DNA of 64,000 bases from assembly GCF_036195325.1 (NCBI RefSeq), contig NZ_CP108101.1:3968001-4032000 (forward strand), given 5' to 3'. Positions 41,205 to 49,431 of this stretch are shown here, piece by piece. The stretch comes from Streptomyces sp. NBC_00234. GTDB taxonomy: Bacteria; Actinomycetota; Actinomycetes; Streptomycetales; Streptomycetaceae. How positions within the stretch are numbered: the first letter of the stretch is position 1; each line of letters starts with the position of its first letter. The position numbers and the translations under genes were made by a program. The notes beneath the pieces are model-generated. The model saw only the letters and a list, made by a program, of their open reading frames with translations. It did not search any database and was not told the DNA's origin.

Positions 41205-42161
41205 TCACATTCCGTGGACGGCGGGCACGGTGCCGAGCCGGCCGGCCTGGAAGTCCTCGAACGCCTGCTTCAGTTCGGCCTGGGTGTTCATCACGAACGG
41301 TCCGTAGTGCGCCATCGGCTCACGGATCGGACGGCCGCCGAGCAGGACGACCTCCAGGTCGGGAGTGTTGCCGTCCTGCGCCTCGTCCGCGCGGACGGTC
41401 AGCGAGGAGCCGCTGCCGAAGACGGCGGTCTGTCCCTTGTGGACGGGCCTGCGCTCCGTACCGACCGTGCCGCGTCCGGCCAGCACGTACGCGAGTCCGT
41501 TGAAGTCCTCGCGCCACGGCAGGGTCACCTCGGCGCCGGGGCGGACGGTGGCGTGGACCATCGTGATCGGGGTGTGGGTGATTCCGGGGCCCTCGTGCCC
41601 GTCGAGCTCACCGGCGATGACGCGGAGCAGCGCGCCGCCGTCCGGGGACGCGAGGAGCTGGACCTGGCCGCCGCGGATGTCCTGGTAGCGGGGGGCCATC
41701 ATCTTGTCGGACTTGGGGAGGTTCACCCACAGCTGGAGGCCGTGGAAGAGCCCGCCCGACATGACCAGGGACTCCGGCGGGGCCTCGATGTGCAGCAGCC
41801 CGGAGCCGGCTGTCATCCACTGGGTGTCACCGTTCTCGATGGTGCCGCCGCCACCGTTGCTGTCCTGGTGGACGAAGGTGCCGTCGATCAGATAGGTGAC
41901 GGTCTCGAAGCCGCGGTGCGGGTGCCAGGGAGTCCCCTTCGGCTCACCGGCCGCGTACTCCACCTCACCCATCTGGTCCATCATGATGAACGGGTCGAGG
42001 TGCTTGTAGTTGATGCCCGCGAACGCGCGGCGCACCGGGAAGCCCTCCCCCTCGAAACCGGTGGGCGCGGTGGTGACGGCCAGCACGGGACGTGCCACGG
42101 CGTCACCCGCAGCCGCGACCTTGGGCAGGCTCAGCGGGTTTTCGACGGTCACTGCGGGCAT
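41205..42161 (-). CDS. Pirin family protein (bicupin)
   Basis: This is a 318-residue two-cupin protein. The metal site in the N-terminal barrel is complete: HPHRGFETVTYLIDG (two His), HQDSNGG and MTAGSGLLHIE, the pirin pattern. The C-terminal barrel is degenerate. Some bacterial pirins are quercetin 2,3-dioxygenases; others regulate metabolism. GGAGG lies 9 nt before ATG 42161. The promoter carries an AT-rich TTCAA-N5-TTGAA dyad that resembles the site before the LLM monooxygenase gene, suggesting repression by an unidentified regulator. Confidence 0.92.
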   Translation of the reverse strand: MPAVTVENPLSLPKVAAAGDAVARPVLAVTTAPTGFEGEGFPVRRAFAGINYKHLDPFIMMDQMGEVEYAAGEPKGTPWHPHRGFETVTYLIDGTFVHQDSNGGGGTIENGDTQWMTAGSGLLHIEAPPESLVMSGGLFHGLQLWVNLPKSDKMMAPRYQDIRGGQVQLLASPDGGALLRVIAGELDGHEGPGITHTPITMVHATVRPGAEVTLPWREDFNGLAYVLAGRGTVGTERRPVHKGQTAVFGSGSSLTVRADEAQDGNTPDLEVVLLGGRPIREPMAHYGPFVMNTQAELKQAFEDFQAGRLGTVPAVHGM

Positions 42162-42188
42162 GGGAAGCCACCTCCGGGATTGTCCTGA

Positions 42189-42204
42189 TTTCAATTTAGT
42201 TGAA
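42189..42204 (-). promoter_or_regulatory. TTCAA-N5-TTGAA operator before pirin
   Basis: On the minus strand it reads TTCAACTAAATTGAAA. It lies 28 nt before the pirin ATG and shares TTCAACYAAATYRA with 16879-16892. AT-rich dyads of this type are bound by MarR-like regulators. Confidence 0.55.
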
Positions 42205-42259
42205 TGGTGAACATCCTGCAAGGGGGGATGCATTCCCGCCCGTGCCCGGGCAGCAGAAA

Positions 42260-42286
42260 GGGCCCGTACCCCAGGGGTACAGGCCC
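42260..42286 (-). terminator. Terminator of the SseB-like gene
   Basis: The hairpin GGGCCCGTACCCC / GGGGTACAGGCCC has one mismatch and a minimal loop, 17 nt beyond the stop of the leftward SseB-like gene. Confidence 0.6.
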
Positions 42287-42303
42287 GTCGGGACGGCCGC
42301 ACG

Positions 42304-42744
42304 TCAGCCGTACATGCGGCGCATCGCGAAGTCGACCATCTGCTCCACGGCCTTGGCGTCGAAGACCATGCGGTGATCGCCCTCCATGTCGAGGACGAAG
42401 CCGTAGCCGGTGGGCAGCAGGTCGATCACCTCGGCCCCGGTGATCACGAAGTACTTGGACTCCTTGCCCGCGTACAGCCGCAGCTCCTTGAGCGTGGTGA
42501 ACATGGGAATCACCGGCTGCTGGGTGTTGTGCAGGGCCAGGAAGCCCGGATTGTCGCCGCGCGGGCAGTAGACCTTCGAGGTCGCGAAGATCTGCTGGAA
42601 GTCCTCCGCGGCCAGCGAGCCCGTGGTGAAGGCCCGGACCGCGTCCGCCAGGGACGGCGGCGAGGGTTCGGGATACAGCGGCTGCTCGCCGTAGCCGCCG
42701 CCCATCTGCTGCTGCGCGCCCGGGGTCTGGTCATAGCCGTACAT
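42304..42744 (-). CDS. SseB-like domain protein
   Basis: This is a 146-residue cytoplasmic protein. A Gln/Gly/Pro-rich N-terminus of about 30 residues (TPGAQQQMGGGYGEQPLYPEPSPP) leads to an alpha/beta domain: FQQIFATSKVYCPRGDNPGFLALHNTQQPVIPMFTTLKELRLYAGKESKYFVITGAEVIDLLPTGYGFVLD. VIPMFTTLKELR...LLPTGYGFVLD matches SseB family proteins of actinobacteria. The start is ATG 42744 or ATG 42768 (MCPITLCGMYG), the latter close behind AAGGGG; neither has ideal spacing. The function is unknown. It is divergent from the acyl-CoA dehydrogenase gene. Confidence 0.82.
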   Translation of the reverse strand: MYGYDQTPGAQQQMGGGYGEQPLYPEPSPPSLADAVRAFTTGSLAAEDFQQIFATSKVYCPRGDNPGFLALHNTQQPVIPMFTTLKELRLYAGKESKYFVITGAEVIDLLPTGYGFVLDMEGDHRMVFDAKAVEQMVDFAMRRMYG

Positions 42745-42768
42745 GCCGCAAAGAGTAATCGGACACAT

Positions 42769-42786
42769 CAACCCCTTGAGGGGTTG
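42769..42786. promoter_or_regulatory. Inverted repeat CAACCCCT-TG-AGGGGTTG
   Basis: This is a perfect 8-bp dyad in the divergent region between the SseB-like gene and the acyl-CoA dehydrogenase gene, followed by AT-rich DNA (TTATTACTG, TAGCAT). It is a likely operator for one or both promoters. Confidence 0.5.
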
Positions 42787-42911
42787 CGTCTTATTACTGA
42801 CGGGTAGCATCATCGTAGAGGTCAGCTGATATACCCACGCCAGCTCGTCGCCCGACCCTCACCCCTCCCCGGGGCGCTGCGCGCCACTGCTATTGATTAC
42901 GGAGCCTTCCC

Positions 42912-44738
42912 ATGGGGCACTACAAGTCGAATCTCCGCGACATCGAGTTCAACCTCTTCGAGGTCCTCGGGCGCGACAAGGTGTACGGCACCGGCACGTT
43001 CGCCGAGATGGACGTCGACACCGCGAAGACCATCCTCGACGAGGTCACCCGCCTCGCGGAGAACGAGCTCGCCGACTCCTTCGCCGACGCCGACCGCAAC
43101 CCGCCGGTGTTCGACCCGGAGACCAACACCGCGCCGGTCCCGGACACCTTCAAGAAGTCGTACCAGGCGTTCATGGACTCCGAGTACTGGCGGCTGGGCC
43201 TGCCCGAGGAGATCGGCGGCACCACCTCGCCGCGCTCCCTGATCTGGGGCTACGCGGAGCTGCTGCTCGGCGCGAACCCGGCCGTGTGGATGTACTCCTC
43301 CGGCCCGGCCTTCGCCGGCATCCTCTTCGACGAGGGCAACGAGGCGCAGAAGAAGATCGCGGAGATCGCCGTCGAGAAGCAGTGGGGCTCGACGATGGTG
43401 CTGACCGAGCCCGACGCGGGTTCGGACGTCGGCGCCGGCCGCACGAAGGCCGTCGAGCAGGAGGACGGCTCCTGGCACATCGAGGGTGTGAAGCGCTTCA
43501 TCACCTCGGGCGAGCACGACATGTCCGAGAACATCATCCACTACGTGCTGGCACGCCCCGAGGGCGCGGGACCGGGCACCAAGGGCCTGTCGCTCTTCAT
43601 GGTCCCGAAGTTCCACTTCGACTGGACGACGGGCGAGCTGGCCGAGCGCAACGGCGTGTACGCGACGAACGTCGAGCACAAGATGGGCCTCAAGGCGTCC
43701 AACACCTGCGAGATGACCTTCGGCGACCAGCACCCCGCCAAGGGCTGGCTGATCGGTGACAAGCACGACGGCATCCGCCAGATGTTCCGCATCATCGAGT
43801 TCGCCCGCATGATGGTCGGCACGAAGGCCATCGCGACCCTGTCGACGGGCTACCTGAACGCGCTGGAGTACGCCAAGGAGCGCGTCCAGGGCACCGACCT
43901 GTCGCAGTTCATGGACAAGACGGCCCCCAAGGTCACCATCACGCACCACCCCGACGTGCGCCGCTCGCTCATGACACAGAAGGCGTACGCCGAGGGCATG
44001 CGCTCCCTCGTGCTGTACACCGCCTCCGTCCAGGACGCGATCCAGGAGAAGGAGGACGCGGGCGAGGACGCGAAGGCGCTGCACGGCCTCAACGACCTGC
44101 TGCTCCCGATCGTGAAGGGCTACGGCTCCGAGAAGTCGTACGAGCAGCTGGCGCAGTCGCTCCAGACCTTCGGTGGCTCCGGTTACCTCCAGGAGTACCC
44201 GGTCGAGCAGTACATCCGTGACGCCAAGATCGACACCCTGTACGAGGGCACGACGGCCATCCAGGGCCAGGACTTCTTCTTCCGGAAGATCGTCCGCGAC
44301 CAGGGCGCCTCGCTGAACACGCTCTCCGAGGAGATCAAGAAGTTCCTCGCCGAGAACCACGGCAACGAGGAGCTCAGCGCCTCGGTGGACTCCCTCGCCA
44401 AGGCGGCCGTGGACCTTGAGGCGATCGTCGGCACGATGATCACCGACCTCACCGCGACCGGCGAGGACGTCAAGAACATCTACAAGGTGGGCCTCAACAC
44501 CACCCGCCTGCTGATGGCGTCCGGCGATGTCGTCGTCGGATACCTGCTGCTCAAGGGCGCGGCCGTGGCCGCCGAGAAGCTGCCGACCGCCTCCGCGAAG
44601 GACGTCGCCTTCTACCAGGGCAAGATCGCCGCCGCGAAGTTCTTCGCCGCGAACATCCTGCCGGGCGTCGGCGCCGAGCGCGCGCTCGCGGAGTCCGTCG
44701 ACAACTCGCTCATGGAGCTGGACGAGGCCGCGTTCTAG
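42912..44738 (+). CDS. Acyl-CoA dehydrogenase (FadE-type, long form)
   Basis: This is a 608-residue FAD enzyme for fatty-acid beta-oxidation. The FAD-binding segments MVLTEPDAGSDVGAGRTKA and WHIEGVKRFITSGEHD are intact, and the catalytic base Glu lies in DTLYEGTTAIQGQDFF. The N-terminal MGHYKSNLRDIEFNLFEVL and the C-terminal extension of about 130 residues are typical of the long bacterial FadE5-like group. The promoter region is divergent with the SseB-like gene and holds a CAACCCCT dyad. A 16-bp terminator follows. Confidence 0.95.
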   Translation: MGHYKSNLRDIEFNLFEVLGRDKVYGTGTFAEMDVDTAKTILDEVTRLAENELADSFADADRNPPVFDPETNTAPVPDTFKKSYQAFMDSEYWRLGLPEEIGGTTSPRSLIWGYAELLLGANPAVWMYSSGPAFAGILFDEGNEAQKKIAEIAVEKQWGSTMVLTEPDAGSDVGAGRTKAVEQEDGSWHIEGVKRFITSGEHDMSENIIHYVLARPEGAGPGTKGLSLFMVPKFHFDWTTGELAERNGVYATNVEHKMGLKASNTCEMTFGDQHPAKGWLIGDKHDGIRQMFRIIEFARMMVGTKAIATLSTGYLNALEYAKERVQGTDLSQFMDKTAPKVTITHHPDVRRSLMTQKAYAEGMRSLVLYTASVQDAIQEKEDAGEDAKALHGLNDLLLPIVKGYGSEKSYEQLAQSLQTFGGSGYLQEYPVEQYIRDAKIDTLYEGTTAIQGQDFFFRKIVRDQGASLNTLSEEIKKFLAENHGNEELSASVDSLAKAAVDLEAIVGTMITDLTATGEDVKNIYKVGLNTTRLLMASGDVVVGYLLLKGAAVAAEKLPTASAKDVAFYQGKIAAAKFFAANILPGVGAERALAESVDNSLMELDEAAF

Positions 44739-44774
44739 GAAACCCGGTCCGCGTCCCGCCGAAGGACAGTGAGT

Positions 44775-44809
44775 GAGAAGGCCCGCCCCGCACCGGGGCG
44801 GGCCTTCTC
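44775..44809 (+). terminator. Terminator after acyl-CoA dehydrogenase
   Basis: This is a 16-bp perfect stem GAGAAGGCCCGCCCCG with a CAC loop, followed by TATG. Confidence 0.85.
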
Positions 44810-44845
44810 TATGATCGGCATCCGGCCCGAGAAGGAGATGCGATC

Positions 44846-45484
44846 GTGAGTTCCGCGCGGACAACTGCCCTGCACCGGACGGCCCGAGGCGTGGCGGCGG
44901 GGGCAGCGCTGCTGCTGCTCGCGGGCTGCGGTGGTTCGGACGACAAGGCGGCGGCGCTGGACGAGGCGCAGGTCGCCTCGGTGCTTCCGGACCAGGACGC
45001 GATGCCGGGCTGGAAGCGCTCCGAGAAGGCTGCCACCTCGCCTATGAACGACCTCATGCGGAGCAACCTCTGCGCGAACAAGGGCAACAAGGGGTGCGAG
45101 GAATCCCTGTTCATGGGGACGGTCTCCTTCAGGAACGAGAAGGAGAAGGCCGGGGCCCGGTTCTGGATGATCGCGTACAAGGACGAGAAGGCCGCCGAGG
45201 CCGCGTACGACACCCTGTGGAAGAACACCTCGCGTACGACAGGACCGAAGAAGGCCGACCTCGGGCAGGTCGGCGCGGAGCGCGACGCACGACTCGGGAC
45301 GCAGTACGGCGCGGGCCTCAGCGTCACGGGTCAGATACGGGTCGGCACCGCCGTGCTCTGGCTCGGGTCGGACGCCCTGAGCGAGGAAGCACCCGACCAG
45401 GAGCTCACCGAGGACCTCGCGGCGCTGTTCTCCGAGCGCGCGCAGCAGGCCCAGAACGGCGACAAGCCGTCCGCGACGCTCTGA
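44846..45484 (+). CDS. Lipoprotein of unknown function
   Basis: This is a 212-residue exported protein. A basic n-region and a hydrophobic stretch end in the lipobox LLLAGC (Cys about residue 28). The mature part begins GGSDDKAAALDEAQVASVLPDQDAMPGWKRSEK, contains a probable disulfide pair (NLCANKGNKGCEE) and is a mixed alpha/beta domain. The layout is like streptomycete sensor-type or PknH-sensor-like lipoproteins, but I cannot name a family. GTG 44846 follows AAGGAG. Confidence 0.82.
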   Translation: MSSARTTALHRTARGVAAGAALLLLAGCGGSDDKAAALDEAQVASVLPDQDAMPGWKRSEKAATSPMNDLMRSNLCANKGNKGCEESLFMGTVSFRNEKEKAGARFWMIAYKDEKAAEAAYDTLWKNTSRTTGPKKADLGQVGAERDARLGTQYGAGLSVTGQIRVGTAVLWLGSDALSEEAPDQELTEDLAALFSERAQQAQNGDKPSATL

Positions 45485-45586
45485 CCGGCCCGCTCGCACG
45501 GGCAGGAACCGGGCGTAACACCACGCTCCGCACGACCGGCATGTGCCACCGCGGGGCAACCGTGAATCGTCCGGGCCGACCGTCGT

Positions 45587-45592
45587 TACAGT
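45587..45592 (+). promoter_or_regulatory. -10 TACAGT placed for a leaderless transcript
   Basis: TACAGT ends 7 nt before ATG 45600 and there is no ribosome-binding sequence, which puts the expected transcription start at the A of the ATG. Confidence 0.45.
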
Positions 45593-45599
45593 GAAGAAC

Positions 45600-46898
45600 A
45601 TGAGTTCTCCCCTCCGCTTCGACCGCGGGCACACCGACGACCTGATGGCATTCCTGATGGCCAGCCCCTCCCCGTACCACGCGGTGGCCTCCGCCGCCGC
45701 GCGCCTGGAGAAGGCCGGTTTCCGGCAGGTCGAGGAGACCGCTGCCTGGGACGCCTCCACCGGCGGGAAGTACGTGCTGCGGGGCGGGGCGATCATCGCC
45801 TGGTACGTACCGGAGGGCGCCGAGGCGCACACCCCGTTCCGGATCGCCGGGGCGCACACCGACTCGCCGAACCTGCGCGTCAAGCCGCTGCCCGACACCG
45901 GTTCGTACGGCTGGCGCCAGGTCGCCGTCGAGATCTACGGCGGGACGCTCCTCAACACCTGGCTCGACCGGGACCTGGGCCTCGCCGGCCGGCTCTCCCT
46001 GCGGGACGGCACGCACCGGCTGGTCAACATCGACCGGGCCCTGCTGCGCGTACCGCAGCTGGCCGTCCACCTGGACCGCTCGGCCAACACGGACGGTCTC
46101 AAGCTCGACCGGCAGAAGCACATGCAGCCGATCTGGGGGCTCGGGGACGTCGAGGAGGGCGACCTGATCCGGTTCGTCGCCGAGGAGGCGGGCGTCGACG
46201 CCGAGGACGTGACCGGCTGGGACCTGATGCCGCACGCCATCGAACCGCCCTCCTACCTGGGCCGGGACGAGGAGCTGCTGGCCGGCCCCCGGATGGACAA
46301 CCTGCTTTCCGTGCACGCCGCGACCGCCGCGCTCGCCGCCGTCGCCGGGCTGCCGGACGCCGAGATCCCGTACATCCCCGTGCTCGCCGCCTTCGACCAC
46401 GAGGAGAACGGCTCGCAGTCCGACACCGGCGCCGACGGCCCGCTGCTCGGCACGGTCCTGGAGCGCTCCGTCTTCGCCCGCGGAGGCAGCCTCGAAGACC
46501 GTGCCCGGGCCTTCGCCGGCACCGTCTGTCTCTCCTCCGACACCGGGCACGCGGTGCACCCGAACTACGCGGAGCGCCACGACCCGACGCACCACCCGGT
46601 CGCCAACGGCGGACCGATCCTCAAGGTCAACGTCAATATGCGGTACGCGACCGACGGCAGCGGCCGGGCCGTGTTCGCGGCGGCGTGCGAGAAGGCCGGC
46701 GTGCCGTGGCAGACGTTCGTCTCCAACAACGCGATGCCGTGCGGCACGACGATCGGCCCGATCACTGCGGCCCGCCACGGCATCCAGACCGTCGACGTCG
46801 GCGTCGCGATCCTGTCGATGCACAGCGCCCGTGAGCTGTGCGGCGCCGACGACCCGTATCTGCTGGCGAACGCGCTCGCGGCGTTCCTGGCTGGCTGA
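45600..46898 (+). CDS. M18-family aminopeptidase
   Basis: This is a 432-residue cytosolic zinc aminopeptidase (aspartyl aminopeptidase family). Metal ligands appear in IAGAHTDSPNL (His), AGPRMDNLLSV (Asp), FDHEENGS (catalytic and ligand Glu) and the C-terminal LSMHSARELCG (His). The large insertion domain (about residues 100-220) is normal for M18. ATG 45600 lacks a ribosome site and sits 7 nt from a TACAGT hexamer, so the mRNA is probably leaderless; an upstream in-frame start at 45543 is less plausible. Confidence 0.92.
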   Translation: MSSPLRFDRGHTDDLMAFLMASPSPYHAVASAAARLEKAGFRQVEETAAWDASTGGKYVLRGGAIIAWYVPEGAEAHTPFRIAGAHTDSPNLRVKPLPDTGSYGWRQVAVEIYGGTLLNTWLDRDLGLAGRLSLRDGTHRLVNIDRALLRVPQLAVHLDRSANTDGLKLDRQKHMQPIWGLGDVEEGDLIRFVAEEAGVDAEDVTGWDLMPHAIEPPSYLGRDEELLAGPRMDNLLSVHAATAALAAVAGLPDAEIPYIPVLAAFDHEENGSQSDTGADGPLLGTVLERSVFARGGSLEDRARAFAGTVCLSSDTGHAVHPNYAERHDPTHHPVANGGPILKVNVNMRYATDGSGRAVFAAACEKAGVPWQTFVSNNAMPCGTTIGPITAARHGIQTVDVGVAILSMHSARELCGADDPYLLANALAAFLAG

Positions 46899-46907
46899 CA
46901 AGCGCTG

Positions 46908-46953
46908 GTACCCCTGTCCGAAGGCGAAGGTCATGCCATCGGACAGGGGCACC
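46908..46953. terminator. Bidirectional terminator M18 / SGNH esterase
   Basis: This is an 11-bp core stem CCCCTGTCCGA, extended outward by GGT/ACC with one mismatch, and a 17-nt loop, between convergent genes. Confidence 0.7.
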
Positions 46954-46959
46954 CAGTCC

Positions 46960-48114
46960 CTACGAGACCGTGGTCAGATACATGCCGGAGGCGCCCGCCC
47001 CCGCGGTGTTGCGGCAGCTGTAGTTGCCGCTCGGCCGGGCATGGATCAGCGTGAGGCAGCGGCCGAGCGCCAACTGCCCGTAGTAGCTGGGGTGTACGGA
47101 CTCCTGCACCAGCCCCTGGGTCTCGTTGTTGTCGATCCAGCGAGCCCACTCGCTGGTCGTGGCCGAAGCGGGCACGGTCGAGCTGACCAGCTTGCTGGTC
47201 CTCGCACACACCTCACGGCCCTGGAGCATGTCCCTCAGGTCCATGAACTGCACACCCTTGGCACTGGCGACGCCCTTGAGGCGGCTCGCGACCTGGGGCA
47301 CGAGGGAGTCGCGCGCCCAGTCGGAGTCCTTGTTCCAGAAAGGGCAGCCGCCCGTGTTCACACGGCTCCAGCCGCTCTCCGCGTAGCGGTTCTCGGCGGC
47401 GCGCGGGATGGGGGAGGGATACGACTGGAGGACGATCCGGTAGTCCGCCGCGGCGTATCCGGCCCCGGACATGACCGCGCGGACCTCGTCGACGGACTTG
47501 CCCACGTCCGCCATGACCGTGTTGATCTTCGAGTCGACGGCGGTCTGCTGGTCGTCGTGGCAGTACGAGTACCAGACGATGTAGTCGGTCGCGCAGGTCC
47601 TGATGATGTCCGCGAAGCCCAGGTCGTTGCCGCCGACGGACAGGACGATCAGCTTCACGTCGTTGGCTGCCGCGATGCCGGCGAGCTGGTCGGCCTGCGG
47701 AGCCTCGCCCTTGTAGGAACGGCCGCCGTTCGCCGCCCGGAAGACGTTCTGGGTCGTGGCGCCCGAGCAGGCGATGTTGATCAACGCCCCCACCGCACCG
47801 GCTGCGCCGTTGACCTCGGCGGAGTCCGAGCGGTGACAGCCGTTCGCCGCCGTGGTGCCGTAGACGCGGCTCGGGTCGTAACCGCTCCCCGTCCATGCCC
47901 GGTCGGTCCCGTCGCGGCTCCCGCTGTTCGTAAGGCTGTTGCCCTGCCAGCGGCCGGCCTCGCCGGAGATGTAGCTGTCGCCCATCGTCACGACAGCGGT
48001 GGGCCCTGAGCCGGGGCTCGCGACGGCGGGGGAGGCGCCGGCGGCCGTCAGTGCCGCGGCGGCGAGGGAGAGAGCGAGAAACCCGCGAACGGCGCGGTGG
48101 GGGGATGAGAGCAT
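46960..48114 (-). CDS. Secreted SGNH/GDSL esterase-lipase
   Basis: This is a 384-residue exported enzyme. The signal peptide runs to about residue 32 (LALSLAAAALTAAGASPAVA). The catalytic Ser lies in VVTMGDSYISGEAGRW (block I, GDS), the Asn in LSVGGNDLGFADI (block III) and the Asp/His pair in VQESVHPSYYGQ (block V). Several Cys suggest disulfides, as in extracellular streptomycete lipases. A C-terminal segment (LIHARPSGNYSCRNTAG) extends beyond the core. AGGAG precedes ATG 48114. The natural ester substrate is unknown. Confidence 0.92.
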   Translation of the reverse strand: MLSSPHRAVRGFLALSLAAAALTAAGASPAVASPGSGPTAVVTMGDSYISGEAGRWQGNSLTNSGSRDGTDRAWTGSGYDPSRVYGTTAANGCHRSDSAEVNGAAGAVGALINIACSGATTQNVFRAANGGRSYKGEAPQADQLAGIAAANDVKLIVLSVGGNDLGFADIIRTCATDYIVWYSYCHDDQQTAVDSKINTVMADVGKSVDEVRAVMSGAGYAAADYRIVLQSYPSPIPRAAENRYAESGWSRVNTGGCPFWNKDSDWARDSLVPQVASRLKGVASAKGVQFMDLRDMLQGREVCARTSKLVSSTVPASATTSEWARWIDNNETQGLVQESVHPSYYGQLALGRCLTLIHARPSGNYSCRNTAGAGASGMYLTTVS

Positions 48115-48289
48115 GGCTGTTGTTCTCCTGCGTCGGTGCAGAGAAGCGGGGACAGCCGCCGGCCGGTGGCATACGGAATCTGGCACGCCGTGGCTTGTTA
48201 CCGCTAGGTAGCGCCACGTTTCTCTTTCGTCACGGAGGCGAGCGCACGCTCGGATACGGAACCGGAGTCGGACCCGGAACCGGACCGAG

Positions 48290-49282
48290 TCATGCCGGGC
48301 CGGTCCTGAACCGGCGCCGGTACTCGGTCGGGGTGGTGTCGAGCCTTCGGCGGAAGGCCCTGACGAGGGTGTCGACGGTGCCGAACCCGCAGGCGGACGC
48401 CGTACGTTCGAGCGTGGCGTCGGTGGTTTCGAGCTGGATGCGCGCCCTCTCCACACGGACCGACTCGATGTAGGCGTGCGGGGTCGTGCCGAGCTCGTTC
48501 TTGAAGATCCGGGTGAGCTGCCGGTCGCTGATGTGGGCGTACGCGGCGAGGTCCGCCACGGTGAGCGGTTCGCCGATGTTGCGCAGGACGTGGTGGCGGA
48601 GATCCTCGATGCGCCGGGTCGTGGAGACCTGTTCCAGCGGAACGCTGAACTGGCTCTGCCCGCCGGGCCGCTTGAGGTACATCACGAGCTGCCGGGCGAC
48701 CCGCAGCGCGACGGCCTCGCCGAGGTCGTCGGCGACGAGGGCGAGCGACAGGTCGAGGCAGGCACTGATCCCCGCGCCGGTCCACACGTCCCCTTCGCGG
48801 ACGAAGATCGGGTCGGCGTCGACCTCGACCTCCGGATGGTCGGCGGCGAGCTGCTGCGCGGTCGACCAGTGGGTGGTGGCACGCCTGCCGTCGAGGAGTC
48901 CGGCGGCGGCGAGGAGGTGCGCCCCGACGCAGACGGAGGTGACCCGTCGCGTCCGCCCGGCGAGCTGTCGCACCCGGCTCACCACCGCGGGGTCGACGAG
49001 CGGGTGCACGCGGCCACCGCCGTCGACCTCCACCGCGCCGGGCACCACGAGGGTGTCGATGCTCCTCGTGGACAGTGCGTCGAAGGTGACGTCGGGGAGG
49101 ATGCGGACCCCGGCGGCCGTGGTGACCGGGTCCATGGTCTCGGCGGCGAGGACCACCTCGTAGCCCGCCGCTTCGTCCGTCTCGCGCCGCGCGAGGGAGA
49201 ACACCTCGGGCGGTCCGGTGACGTCCAGCAGGTCGACGCCTCCGAAGACGACGATGACGACCAGTCGTTCGACGGTGCTCAC
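48290..49282 (-). CDS. GlxA-type AraC-family regulator with DJ-1/PfpI domain
   Basis: This is a 330-residue regulator. The N-terminal DJ-1/PfpI-like domain (LVVIVVFGGVDLLDVTGPPEVFSLA, SVCVGAHLLAAAGLLDGRRATTHW) is the amidotransferase-like sensor of GlxA proteins, with Cys at the nucleophile elbow. The C-terminal AraC double helix-turn-helix reads LTVADLAAYAHISDRQLTRIFKNELGTTPHAYI and ERTASACGFGTVDTLVRAFRRRL. The GTG start is at 49282. It is divergent from an isochorismatase-family hydrolase, and a 35-bp interrupted dyad between them is its likely operator. Confidence 0.93.
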   Translation of the reverse strand: MSTVERLVVIVVFGGVDLLDVTGPPEVFSLARRETDEAAGYEVVLAAETMDPVTTAAGVRILPDVTFDALSTRSIDTLVVPGAVEVDGGGRVHPLVDPAVVSRVRQLAGRTRRVTSVCVGAHLLAAAGLLDGRRATTHWSTAQQLAADHPEVEVDADPIFVREGDVWTGAGISACLDLSLALVADDLGEAVALRVARQLVMYLKRPGGQSQFSVPLEQVSTTRRIEDLRHHVLRNIGEPLTVADLAAYAHISDRQLTRIFKNELGTTPHAYIESVRVERARIQLETTDATLERTASACGFGTVDTLVRAFRRRLDTTPTEYRRRFRTGPA

Positions 49283-49308
49283 AGGGCCCCCGGGGTCGGC
49301 GCACTCGA

Positions 49309-49343
49309 TGTCGGTATCTGCATGCTAGATGACATTGCCGACA
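49309..49343. promoter_or_regulatory. Candidate GlxA operator, TGTCGG-N23-CCGACA
   Basis: Perfect 6-bp arms 23 bp apart flank an inner ATCT/AGAT dyad. It is located in the divergent promoter region between the GlxA-type regulator and the isochorismatase-family gene. Confidence 0.5.
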
Positions 49344-49431
49344 CTCCGGGGTGGGTCATAGCGTCGTCAGGGCAGCCCGCCGCACCGGTGGGCCGCCTCC
49401 CCGCCACGAAACCGACAGGTGGTACCCACCC

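Noticed and set aside
48204..49304. A 366-codon Arg/Pro/Gly-rich frame overlapping the GlxA gene
   Set aside because: It is a shadow in the same strand's other frame; the real frame has clear DJ-1/PfpI and AraC domains.
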